Assembly (NCBI RefSeq): GCF_900112675.1 | Contig: NZ_FOMQ01000002.1 | Location: 392,132 to 456,131, forward strand | Length of the DNA stretch: 64,000 nucleotides | From: Paracidovorax konjaci | Lineage (GTDB): Bacteria; Pseudomonadota; Gammaproteobacteria; Burkholderiales; Burkholderiaceae_C | Reading direction: 5' to 3' | In this document: one piece after another, positions 55,170-63,664 of the stretch | Layout: every line of letters starts with the position of its first letter | Position numbering within the stretch: the stretch's first letter is position 1 | Made by a program: the position numbers and the translations under genes | Notes under the pieces: model-generated | Told to the model about the DNA's origin: nothing | The model's input: only the letters and a program-made list of their open reading frames with translations | Database searches by the model: none

Positions 55170-55535
55170 CTAGCCGCCTGAAAGCATCTTGTTCAGTTTC
55201 CCCCTGTTGCGAGACATGGCATCCTCAGCAATTGAAAGATGCCTAGAAGGTCGAGCCGGCCGGGGCTGTTTGACCGTCGGCGTTGCAGAGCAAGCGAGAA
55301 GTCCATTTGCTGGCGGGCGAAGTGTTTGGTCTAGCCATTCATAAAAAACTTGAGAGTGCCAGTAGACGCGACCCCCGATGTCGACTGAATGCGGCATGCG
55401 CCCGCTCTTCTGCCAGTTTTCTAGCGTTCGGATGCTCACGTCCAGAATCTTTGAAACTTCCAGTCGAGACATAGGTCGGAGACAGCACTCCGATGCCGAG
55501 TTTGAAGAGTGAGCGATATTGGTGATGGGGAGCAT
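55170..55535 (-). CDS. Helix-turn-helix protein, AlpA/excisionase-like
   Basis: A 121-residue protein with a MerR/AlpA-type HTH near the N-terminus (MSRLEVSKILDVSIRTLENW), then GGRVYWHSQVFYEWLDQ, the usual layout of excisionases and AlpA regulators. The C-terminal half is basic and low in complexity (RPARPSRHLS). It might control excision of the island together with the integrase at 58541. ATG 55535 is chosen; a TTG at 55562 is possible. Confidence 0.68.
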   Translation of the reverse strand: MLPITNIAHSSNSASECCLRPMSRLEVSKILDVSIRTLENWQKSGRMPHSVDIGGRVYWHSQVFYEWLDQTLRPPANGLLACSATPTVKQPRPARPSRHLSIAEDAMSRNRGKLNKMLSGG

Positions 55536-55846
55536 GACGTTCTCTAGAGGAGGTTGGAGCAATGTGTAGCAACGACCGCCATCCTCTAAAACGTTTGGTT
55601 TAAGCGCTCGGTGCTCCCGGTGTGAAAATTTGCGCTGAATTCTTGCTCGAAGGTCGTGGAAGCGCCGTGATTTCCTCCCAAAGGCTAAATTCGCTCGCTA
55701 TAAATTTCTAAAAAGTTAGTCGTCGGGGGCGCGTCGCGCCCGTGGGTGCCAAGATTGTGGGAGTGGAGAATTCTGCGGAGTCCCCTGGTTGTTCAGAGTT
55801 GTAGGTAGGCAGCAGTCATGTATATGCACTGTCAATACCCAAGACG

Positions 55847-55861
55847 TGAAGCCCGACTTCA
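55847..55861. repeat. Inverted-repeat module TGAAGN5CTTCA, copy B
   Basis: TGAAGCCCGACTTCA lies 41 bp before the ATGCAAG start of the 55902 gene. It is followed by CATAGTGGCTCTCAATGCGG, similar to copy A. Confidence 0.5.
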
Positions 55862-55901
55862 TGAAGGGTGGTCGCATAGTGGCTCTCAATGCGGGGCCTT
55901 C

Positions 55902-56447
55902 ATGCAAGAAAGAAATTCATCGAACCAACACGCTGCGGCGTTCTCACGTCCCGTCGTCGTCACCATCAACGCGGTAGATGGTCGCCAAGAGACCATTCAA
56001 CTGTTGCCGGCCGGTCAAGTCGGCCATCAGTTCGAGGCCATCATGGGCTTGGACCATGCACCCGTATTGCCGCAACGGGTGCTGCTGCCGTGCCCTCCAT
56101 CGAACTGGGACATCGCCTTCGTGATGGTCCTCGCGGCAGCTACGGAGCCTGCCATTCCGACCATACCGTTTGTTCAGCCGAATGAGTGGCGCAACGCCTC
56201 GGTGGTGTTGCCTGACTTCGATGGAGTAGAAGGTGCCAAGGTCCGCGTGGCCATCGATAGCCAAACCTGGGTGGCAAGTTTGTCGGGGGCCGAGCGCGCG
56301 GAAGCGCAGATGCTGGTACCTGAGGGGGCAATGCGTTACATGACGGTCGGCTGGATACTCGCGGAGATGTCTTCGAGGCTCATCCTGCGGCAACCCGGGT
56401 TCGAGGCCCGTCTCGCGAGTCACTCTCGTCGGTTGAGCCGGCGCTAA
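55902..56447 (+). CDS. Hypothetical island protein
   Basis: A 181-residue soluble protein with no motif I know. It has a beta-rich start (VVVTINAVDGRQETIQLLPAG), a Pro-rich middle and an Arg-rich C-terminus (HSRRLSRR). No signal peptide or membrane helix. ATG 55902 is chosen because it follows inverted-repeat copy B and begins MQ like the 57379 gene; a longer frame to 55818 exists. No good ribosome site is seen. Confidence 0.45.
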   Translation: MQERNSSNQHAAAFSRPVVVTINAVDGRQETIQLLPAGQVGHQFEAIMGLDHAPVLPQRVLLPCPPSNWDIAFVMVLAAATEPAIPTIPFVQPNEWRNASVVLPDFDGVEGAKVRVAIDSQTWVASLSGAERAEAQMLVPEGAMRYMTVGWILAEMSSRLILRQPGFEARLASHSRRLSRR

Positions 56448-56582
56448 AAACTTCTTTGCCGTTGCCGTCTAGACATTGGCAACAGCGTCTGACCCTACGC
56501 GGGCGACGCGTGATAGTCCTAGAGCCCCCGCTGAACCGTACGGCACCCATTGGCGCAACCGCTGCCGCGAAGGAAAGTCTTG

Positions 56583-56954
56583 ATGCCTTTCTGCGTGGTT
56601 TCGAACTGCGAGGCTCACTCCCCAACTGTGTCGGGCAAGGGGGCTATGCGACGTCGAAGTAGGCTTCATCCCATCGCCGACCGCGACCAGACCTGGCTCT
56701 ACACCGATGGCGCGCAAATTGGGGTTCAAAGGGGCGGCTCTGGACATGGGTATGCCGTCATGCTTCAAGTGAACAGACACAAGCTACCACCGGCCGTACG
56801 ACGCCGTCGTGCCCAAGAAATTCCAGGGGTGCAACTCCTCGAATTTGCGGAGGCATTACACGCGCAAGGGCTGCTACGGCGCAGTGTGCTTTTTAAGCTG
56901 CGGTCACTTGGAAAAAAGGCCGCAATCAGGACCGACCTGCGTCGGCGCAAATAA
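56583..56954 (+). CDS. Hypothetical small basic island protein
   Basis: A 123-residue Arg/Lys-rich protein. The start is set by a good ribosome site AAGGAAAG 5 nt before the ATG. The centre (DRDQTWLYTDGAQIGVQRGG) could be a beta-hairpin; the second half is strongly basic (AVRRRRAQE, LRRRK), which suggests nucleic-acid binding. No family is recognised and it may be spurious. Confidence 0.4.
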   Translation: MPFCVVSNCEAHSPTVSGKGAMRRRSRLHPIADRDQTWLYTDGAQIGVQRGGSGHGYAVMLQVNRHKLPPAVRRRRAQEIPGVQLLEFAEALHAQGLLRRSVLFKLRSLGKKAAIRTDLRRRK

Positions 56955-57378
56955 CTGTCGATATGCCTGGGAGCAGATGCTGATAGCCGTCCCATCAACG
57001 GTGGGTCGCCGCCAGTTTTGACGTCAAAAGACGTGTAGCTGCATATCGTGTCGACGCCAATTCTGTAGGTGGTGGAGTTCTAGAAATTCCCAGCCATCAA
57101 ATAGACTGTTGACGAAAGTTCCTGCTATTGAAGCACTAAGAATTTGAGTCTTGCCGTATCTGGACTTGTAGGAAATGTAAGGTTGGAGGAGATATCGCTG
57201 CGTAACCTGTGGCTATTGAGTCTCTAAGACTAATGCGGATTTCCCCCAAATTTTGATGACAAAATTTCGTGTAGTGACTACCACGGTTGGGAGTGAAGTA
57301 CGACTTCATGGTCTTGCCAGAGGTGCTTCATGCGCGCTACGTTGATAGTGCCTTGCAGGAAAAACGCGCAGGCAGAAA
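56955..57378. other. AT-richer intergenic stretch
   Basis: About 420 bp with no supported gene. It ends with inverted-repeat copy C (57294-57308), 70 bp before the next start codon. Confidence 0.45.
57294..57308. repeat. Inverted-repeat module TGAAGN5CTTCA, copy C
   Basis: TGAAGTACGACTTCA, arms of six bases around ACG. It lies upstream of the 57379 gene, whose start ATGCAAG matches that after copy B. Confidence 0.5.
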
Positions 57379-57789
57379 ATGCAAGACTCTAATGTAAGAA
57401 AGCGAGATGCGGGCTACGCACACGTTCAAGTACCCGATGACTTCCCTAGGTCTGGCGGGCAAAATACTCTCCCTGGAGCGCAACCAAAGCTTAACGCCGA
57501 GTACCGAAATGGTCGATTTGTTGTTGGTCCATCGCTCTATGAGTTGCAGATGCGCTATACCGTGTGTCTCGAATATACAAAGGTGCTTCCGGAGTATTGT
57601 TTAGACCTGCATGCTCGCCATCCCGACTGGAAAATCAGCAAGGTCTTGGAACATACAGGACGCTCGTTGGCGCGGCGGCATCAGCGTATGAGTGGCTTGG
57701 AAATCGACTGGATAATTGAAAAATTGGCTGTCGCGCTCGATTGGGAGTTGGAGGCTGGTGTACTTTGGCGTGGTCGTTCTGGTTTTTGA
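57379..57789 (+). CDS. Hypothetical island protein with LPGAQPK segment
   Basis: A 136-residue protein with LPGAQPKLNAEYRNGRFVVG, followed by a helical region (YELQMRYTVCLEYTKVLPEY, GLEIDWIIEKLAVAL). The first segment recalls the SLxGAQPK motif of HipA-like kinases, but there is no kinase domain. I recall similar short proteins beside integrases in proteobacterial islands. The function is unknown. It is convergent with the HTH gene at 57866. Confidence 0.6.
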   Translation: MQDSNVRKRDAGYAHVQVPDDFPRSGGQNTLPGAQPKLNAEYRNGRFVVGPSLYELQMRYTVCLEYTKVLPEYCLDLHARHPDWKISKVLEHTGRSLARRHQRMSGLEIDWIIEKLAVALDWELEAGVLWRGRSGF

Positions 57790-57830
57790 AGCTGAAACAA
57801 GTCAACTATCTCGAAGCGCGTGCAGCCGCC

Positions 57831-57860
57831 CGAAAAAAGGAGCGCCTTGTCAGGCGCTCC
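57831..57860 (-). terminator. Intrinsic terminator of the HTH gene
   Basis: The stem GGAGCGCCT/AGGCGCTCC (57839-57847 with 57852-57860) has a TGTC loop. The A-run at 57833-57838 gives a U-run on the minus strand. Confidence 0.8.
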
Positions 57861-57865
57861 ATGAA

Positions 57866-58399
57866 TCACTCGTTGCTCGAGGTTGACGGCTTGCCCACAT
57901 CACTGCCAACCGTCACTGCGGCGAACAAGTCTCGAAACCAGTTCGCACTCTCGGGAGAGTCGCCAGGTCTGCTTTCGTTGTACAGAAATGCGACAAAAGT
58001 CTGAACATCCCGCGACACTTCCGGCAGCGACTGCGGCATGAACGGACCCACGGCAGGGTCCTGGCGCATCTTCTCCATCTCACGATACAGGTACATATCG
58101 CGCGCCAGTGGTTGTGGCCGTGCGAGGTCCTGCAGCGTAAGTACACCGGCATAGGCTAGTACGGTGACGCGCGGCAACTGGAGATACCCGGCAGCTTTGG
58201 TGAACACGTCAGGCTGTGCCGTGCGGATGTCGGCGCTCGCGTTCTGCCATTGTGCAAAGCGGCGGTAGCTCACGCCGAGTTGGCGAGCGAGCGAAGCTAA
58301 CGTATCGCCGCGTAGGTGTGCTTCTTGAATAAGCATCTGAATCAGCGGTGGCGGGCGCACTGTATGCGACCCGGTACTCGGTGGTGGCCTGTCTTTCAT
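57866..58399 (-). CDS. HTH transcriptional regulator of the island
   Basis: A 177-residue protein with an N-terminal helix-turn-helix (DTLASLARQLGVSYRRFAQW, 32-51) and a helical C-terminal domain (VFTKAAGYLQLPRVTVLAYA, MYLYREMEKMRQDP). It resembles phage-type repressors but no peptidase motif is present. AAGGA lies 5 nt before the ATG. A perfect 22-bp palindrome covers bases 9-30 upstream of the start, so it probably represses itself. It sits between the integrase and small cargo genes, a normal place for an island regulator. Confidence 0.75.
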   Translation of the reverse strand: MKDRPPPSTGSHTVRPPPLIQMLIQEAHLRGDTLASLARQLGVSYRRFAQWQNASADIRTAQPDVFTKAAGYLQLPRVTVLAYAGVLTLQDLARPQPLARDMYLYREMEKMRQDPAVGPFMPQSLPEVSRDVQTFVAFLYNESRPGDSPESANWFRDLFAAVTVGSDVGKPSTSSNE

Positions 58400-58407
58400 T
58401 TTGGTCC

Positions 58408-58429
58408 TTCTGCAGCATATGCTGCAGAA
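58408..58429. promoter_or_regulatory. Perfect 22-bp palindrome, likely operator of the HTH gene
   Basis: TTCTGCAGCAT followed directly by its mirror ATGCTGCAGAA. It begins 9 nt upstream of the HTH gene ATG on the minus strand, at the ribosome site, a position suited to autorepression. Confidence 0.7.
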
Positions 58430-58540
58430 CGTGTAGGGACCTTTTGGAAAGGGGCGGGCAAGAAGGGGCCCACGATTTCATGCCGGCCCATCCACGATGG
58501 TGAGTGTGCCCATTACATTTCCGCACCATCAACCCCTGAT

Positions 58541-60733
58541 TCACATTTTGCTGAAGCTCTCCGCCAATAGTTCAGCCATTCTTGCTGAACCGTCGCCACT
58601 GTGGAGGCCTGCATAGTGCGCCTCGACCGTAGACTCCTTGTCGTTTAGGACCAACGCTGCGATTTTGGTGGTGCCCATAGGAGACTTCAGGATGGCGCTT
58701 GCCACCAAGTGTCGGAACGCATGTGCACAAATTCCGGGGCACTTCCAGAGATACCGCTTGGTGAGCCATTTGACCGTTTTGCTCAGTGTGGAAAAAGGTT
58801 TATGGGGCTCGCCCTTATTTGACTTGTCCGTTAGCAGAACGAGGTCTGTTGGAGAACTCATGAGAAGAGGACGATGTTTGAAGAGATACCGTTCAAGGTC
58901 AGGCCAAGCACTCTCGTGGACAGGTGCGTCGTAGTCTCGCACTGCAAGTCCGCGGCGATTCTTCAGAAGCTGCTTGGGCACAAAAATCCACCACGATTTG
59001 TCAGAGCGCTGATAAAGCGAACACTCAGTGTGTGGATGAAACCCGTCCTTGTTTGAAGGGGACCATCGCAATGACGCGATGTTGCGCATGCGCAGCGGGT
59101 TAGAAACCAACAGCTTAATCAGCACCATGTTACGGGACCAAATCGCTTCGTTGACAGGAGCTCCGCCCACCGGTCGCGCGGCGCGCATACGTTGAATCAT
59201 GTCGACGATGGCATCCATAGGCTGCGGCAGGTCGAGAATTGGTCGTATAGCCTGAAATGGGTCTCGCGAGGGGCGAAATTCCGCCCTATAAGCTTGTTTG
59301 AGTTGCGCGCAATAGCGGAACTGCTGAACACATTGGCTTTTCCACTCCGAGACTTGGAATTCGAGAGGCAACGTCTTTTGCAGATGAGGTTGCTGGGTCA
59401 GATATCCCATCTCAGGGTGCGTCATCCAAGCCAGAATTCCCAAGAATGTTGCTATCGAATTCGACACGATGCCACCGGTGCGTTTTTTGCGCCATTCGAT
59501 ATAGCGCTCCACAAAATCAGGAATGGCCAGCCATGCCAATGTATGCAATTCGCCTTCTGGAATGCCTTGCCCTCCCTCGTTAGCAGAAAGGCCAAGCCAG
59601 CCGAGGTACCCGGCAACCTGAGTCCAATTAGGGTGAGCTGACGGTACCTCTTTGCCGTCAAGAAATTGAAACCAGTTTGTTGGGGTTTCCTCACGGATAG
59701 GCAGCGGTGACACCGTCCAGCGGGCCTTCGCTGAACGCTGCAAAACCGGCACTGGCGCAACCTTGTAGCCAATCAGATGAGCCCATTGGCGGCGCATTGG
59801 CGACTCAGGTGGGGCGGTCAGAAGTAGACGCGTTCCTTTAAGGCTTCGAAGCCGTTCGCGATACTCGTTTTTCGGTGCTTCACCGACCGTCGGTGCTGGT
59901 CGCTTGCCTTCTTTGATGCCTGCCAGCACTGTCAAGCTACCTTGTTCGATGCCGAAGAAGGACTCCAGCCGATGAATGAATTTCGCATTGCTGGGGCGAG
60001 GCTCCTTGCCTTTGAGCCAGCCGAAAATCATGTCTGAGCTGATGTCTGCCTGCTTCGCAACCCGCTTGACTGCCTGGCCTTCCATCAGCGAGCGGATGGC
60101 TTGCCGGAAGGGCGAATCGGCGTCAGCAGCCGCTGCGCGCATCTTGTCTTCCGCCACCACCATTTCGCGAAAGCGACGCAGCATGGACTGGATGTTGGTG
60201 ATGGCTCGAGACGTGCGGCCCTCTGCGTGGAGCTGTTCGGACAGCTTCTTTTGTGCAAGCGAGAACTCCGCGCGCATTTCAAATCCGACGACGTCTTGCT
60301 CGGTCAAGTGGTGGGCATTCAGAAAGAGGCGCAAAGCGCTGGCCCGGTTGGCGGCAGTTTGCTTGCTGACTTGGTCGAGCTGAACTTGCTGCTCCTGGTT
60401 CTGCAGGAGGGTTTGGTAGGTGAGAGGTAGCTGATGCAATGGTTTCTTTCGAGCCTTTGCACTGGACTTGGCCGTCTGCGGAGCAAGTAAAGACGACGGA
60501 ACGAAATACCTGCGAATTCTGTAAGTGGTTGAAGAACCAAGGGTTTTTTCAACTACCTCATTGCCACCTTTTTGGTTGAAAGGGCTGGAGAGTGCAGGTA
60601 TGCGTTTGGGTCCGCATGCAAGGCGAGAATTTGCTCGCCTTGCGTGTAGATATCGTTCGCCGAGATTTGAAACTCGGCATATAGGTCCAGGTTTGGCATA
60701 TATCCATCGCTCAGATGGAGTCAGAAAGCGCAC
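58541..60733 (-). CDS. Large tyrosine-recombinase-like integrase with embedded HTH
   Basis: Up to 730 residues, about twice a normal integrase. The C-terminal catalytic residues of tyrosine recombinases are visible: arginine in NPLRMRNIASLRW (near 546), H-x-x-R in HAFRHL (near 672), and the presumed nucleophile Tyr in VEAHYAGLH (near 705). An XRE-like HTH is embedded at about 215-270 (VKRVAKQADISSDMIFGWLKG), preceded by a SAM-like helical region. The GTG at 60733 is the most distal start; the first ~60 residues look unconserved, so the true start may be later. It is the likely recombinase for the tRNA-Pro site. Confidence 0.85.
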   Translation of the reverse strand: MRFLTPSERWIYAKPGPICRVSNLGERYLHARRANSRLACGPKRIPALSSPFNQKGGNEVVEKTLGSSTTYRIRRYFVPSSLLAPQTAKSSAKARKKPLHQLPLTYQTLLQNQEQQVQLDQVSKQTAANRASALRLFLNAHHLTEQDVVGFEMRAEFSLAQKKLSEQLHAEGRTSRAITNIQSMLRRFREMVVAEDKMRAAAADADSPFRQAIRSLMEGQAVKRVAKQADISSDMIFGWLKGKEPRPSNAKFIHRLESFFGIEQGSLTVLAGIKEGKRPAPTVGEAPKNEYRERLRSLKGTRLLLTAPPESPMRRQWAHLIGYKVAPVPVLQRSAKARWTVSPLPIREETPTNWFQFLDGKEVPSAHPNWTQVAGYLGWLGLSANEGGQGIPEGELHTLAWLAIPDFVERYIEWRKKRTGGIVSNSIATFLGILAWMTHPEMGYLTQQPHLQKTLPLEFQVSEWKSQCVQQFRYCAQLKQAYRAEFRPSRDPFQAIRPILDLPQPMDAIVDMIQRMRAARPVGGAPVNEAIWSRNMVLIKLLVSNPLRMRNIASLRWSPSNKDGFHPHTECSLYQRSDKSWWIFVPKQLLKNRRGLAVRDYDAPVHESAWPDLERYLFKHRPLLMSSPTDLVLLTDKSNKGEPHKPFSTLSKTVKWLTKRYLWKCPGICAHAFRHLVASAILKSPMGTTKIAALVLNDKESTVEAHYAGLHSGDGSARMAELLAESFSKM

Positions 60734-60782
60734 GCCATTCGTCGATAAAGGGCTCCGGGCGCATTCTCAACCGATGCCGAAG

Positions 60783-60812
60783 GTCTGTTACATTGATAGA
60801 CGATGTACAGAC
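60783..60812. promoter_or_regulatory. Imperfect inverted repeat before the RHH gene
   Basis: GTCTGTTACAT and ATGTACAGAC form arms with a one-base bulge around a 9-nt centre, 17 bp before the ribbon-helix-helix ATG. It is a possible operator. Confidence 0.4.
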
Positions 60813-60828
60813 GTTGTGTAGAAATCCC

Positions 60829-61035
60829 ATGAGCCAGCGTAAGAGCCAAGCCATCAATCTCCGCATGACTCCTGAGCTGAAGGAACTGCTGCGGCTCGCT
60901 GCTGAGCGCGAACGCCGGACGCTTTCGAACATGCTGGAAGTGTTGATACTCGACTACTGCCAGCAGCACGGTCTGACGGCCGGCGGCTCATCTGCAAGCT
61001 TGGATTCGGCATCTGGCGCCAACAAGACGAAATAA
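60829..61035 (+). CDS. Small ribbon-helix-helix (Arc/CopG-like) protein
   Basis: A 68-residue protein with a typical RHH pattern: a beta strand AINLRMTPELKELLRLAAER, then ERRTLSNMLEVLILDYCQ. The C-terminal tail is Ser/Gly-rich. Such proteins are dimeric repressors and often guard defence or TA genes. The SNF2 helicase gene starts 19 bp downstream on the same strand, so it may control that operon. Confidence 0.8.
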   Translation: MSQRKSQAINLRMTPELKELLRLAAERERRTLSNMLEVLILDYCQQHGLTAGGSSASLDSASGANKTK

Positions 61036-61054
61036 GAACAGGGAGAACAACAGA

Positions 61055-62674
61055 ATGCTTCCCATCGCCCCGGGTGCCCGAGCGGTCATCCGAAATGAAG
61101 AATGGCTTGTGCGCCGTGTAGACCCAGCGACCGATGGTGGCTGGTTGCTGACCTGTGACGGCATATCCGACCTGGTTCGAGGCCAAACGGCGCTCTTCCT
61201 GACCTCGCTGGAAGACGCCATCGAGGTCCTGGACCCTGCCAAGACCAAGCTTGAGCTGGATACTAGCCCGACCTACAACGCCTCGGTGCTGTTTCTGGAG
61301 AGCATGCGCCGCCGCAGCGTGGCCAATGACGAGCGCATCCACCTGGGCCATCGCGGGGTCATGAACCTCGTGCCCTATCAGCTCGACCCCGCCTTGCAGG
61401 CTTTGCGCCAGCCGCGCTCGCGCATCCTCATTGCTGATGCCGTCGGTCTGGGTAAGACGCTCGAGGCCGGCATCCTTGCCACCGAGCTGATTCAGCGCGG
61501 CCGAGGCAAGCGCATCCTGGTGGTCACGCAGAAGGCCATGCTCACCCAGTTCCAGAAGGAGTGGTGGAGCCGCTTCTCCATCCCGCTGGTACGGCTGGAC
61601 TCCGTGGGGCTGGCACGCGTGCGTAACCGCATCCCTGCCAACCACAACCCCTTCAACTACTTCGACCGCAGCATCATCTCCATCGACACCCTTAAGAACA
61701 ACCTGGAGTACAGGAACTATCTTGAGAACGCCTGGTGGGACATCATCGTCATCGACGAGTGCCACAACGTGGCGGCCCGCGCCGGTGAATCCGGCCTATC
61801 GCGCCGCGCCCGCCTGGCGCGGCTGCTGTCCAACCGGTCCGACACCCTGATGCTGCTGTCGGCCACCCCGCACGACGGTTCGGCCCGCAGCTTTGCGTCC
61901 TTGATGAGCCTGCTGGACCCGACGGCCATCTCCGACCCCGACCACTACACCCCTGACGACTTCCGTAACAAGGGCCTGGTCATCCGCCGCTTCAAGAAGG
62001 ACATCAAGGACCAGGTCCAGTCCGACTTTCAGGAGCGCAACACGGTGCGCCTGCGCCAGCCTGCAAGCGCGCACGAAGAAGCGGCCTACCGCGCCTTGCT
62101 GGCGATTCCCTTCACCCAGGGTGGACAGCACAAGGCTGGCCGACAGCAGGAACTGCAGCGCGTCGGCATGCAGAAAGCCCTGTTCTCCAGCCCCGCTGCT
62201 GCCTTGGAGTCGACCCAGAAGCGCATCAAGCTGCTGAGCGAGAAGCCCAACGCAACGCCCGAAGAGCAGCAAGAGGTGGATGGCCTGCGCGTCTTCGCTG
62301 AAGCCTTGCAGGCCATCGTTGGCGACGCCTCAGCCGCCTCCTTCAGCAAGTACCAACGCCTGTTGGAGCAGCTCCGTGTCCCTGCGTTCGGCTGGACCCG
62401 TCAGGAACCAGCCGACCGCCTCGTCGTGTTCTCCGAACGCATCGAGACCCTGCGCTGGCTGGAGCGCCAACTCACCGCCGACCTCAAGCTCAAGCCCAAC
62501 CAGGTTGCGGTCCTCCACGGGCAGATGTCTGACACCGACCAGCAGGAGTTGGTCGACCGCTTCGGCCGCCTCGACGACCCCATCCGCGTCCTCCTCTGCT
62601 CCGACGTCGCCAGCGAAGGCCTGAACCTCCACTACTTCTGCCACCGGCTGGTTCACTTCGACCTGCCCTGGTAG
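61055..62674 (+). pseudogene. SNF2/RapA-type defence helicase, N-terminal part, ended by an amber codon
   Basis: 539 codons: an N-terminal domain (APGARAVIRNEEWLVRRVDP), helicase motif I GLGKT (131-135), motif II DECH (234-237), motif III LSATPHDG (near 273-280), and most of the second RecA domain up to VASEGLNLHY. The frame stops at TAG after FDLPW, exactly where relatives read SLMVFQQRNGR, and the same frame continues at once beyond it. A TCG-to-TAG change (Ser to stop) is the simplest cause. Such helicases occur in defence islands; DrmD of DISARM is one candidate relative, but partner genes are not seen. GGGAG precedes the ATG. Confidence 0.8.
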
Positions 62675-62677
62675 CTG

Positions 62678-63664
62678 ATGGTGTTCCAGCAGCGCAATGG
62701 CCGTGTGGACCGCTACGGCCAAAAGCACCAACCGGAAATCGTCTATCTGTTCACCGAGACGGTGACCGACCGCATTCGCGGCGACCTGCGCATCCTGGAA
62801 ATCCTCCAAGCTAAGGACGAGCAGGCCTACCTGAATCTCGGGGACCCCTCCGCATTCCTGAACGTCTACGACCCCGAGAAGGAAGCCGAGAAGGTTTCGG
62901 ACTTCATGGCCCAAGGCATGGCCCCCGAGGCCGTGGAGGCCAAGCTGGAACAGGCCGCCGCCGACGAATCGGACAACGGGGTCGATTGGCTGATGCAGCT
63001 CTTCGGTGGAGGCGACGCCGCAGCCACAGCGCCGGAGCCGGCTGCCCCCAGCAGCGTGCAGCAAATCAACGAGCCGGCCTCGCTATTCGACGGCGATTAC
63101 CACTACGCCAAGACCGCGTTGACCCAGCTGAACCAGGGCCAGACCCTGTGCCAGTGGACCCCGCACGACGGCGAGAAGGTCATCGCACTCACGGCGCCAC
63201 GTGACCTTCAGGACCGCCTCAAGCAGCTTCCTCGAGAGGTCCAGGCCGACAACGACCATTACTCTCTATGTGCTGACCCCAAGCGCATGGCCGCCGCCAT
63301 AGAGACAGCTCGTCAAGCGCGCCGAGAGCAAGACACCTGGCCGCAGCTCCACTACCTCTGGCCGCAGCACCCCATCATGGAATGGCTGGGCGACCGCGTG
63401 CTCACCCACTTCGGGCGCCACACGGCGCCATTGCTGCAAAGCCAGAAGCTGGCCCCGAACGAGCAGGCCTTCATCCTGATGAGCCTGGTTCCCAACCGGA
63501 AAGGCCAGCCCCTGCTGGTCGAGTGGCAGGTGGCCAGCCGTGTCGGCCAAGGCGCCTTCCAACTTGAGGACTTCGACGCATTCATCGCCAGGGCGGGCAT
63601 CCGCGCAGGTGCTCTGCCTAATCGTGGTTACACCGACGGTCTGGCTGCGCTCCAAGGCTTAAAG
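62678..63664 (+). pseudogene. SNF2-type helicase, continuation after the amber codon, cut by IS element
   Basis: It continues in the same frame as the previous part, beginning with helicase motif VI (FQQRNGRVDRYGQ), then a long C-terminal region (ILEILQAKDEQAYLNLGDPS, a Pro/Ala linker, HYLWPQHPIMEWLGDRVLTH). Near 63664 the frame runs into the left end of an IS5-family element (GGCTAACAAAACC), so the C-terminus is lost. It could be translated alone from ATG 62681 but would lack the ATPase core. Confidence 0.75.

Noticed and set aside
61055..63664. Complete DISARM system
   Set aside because: Only a damaged SNF2-type helicase is present; no DrmA, DrmB, DrmC or methylase genes in the window.
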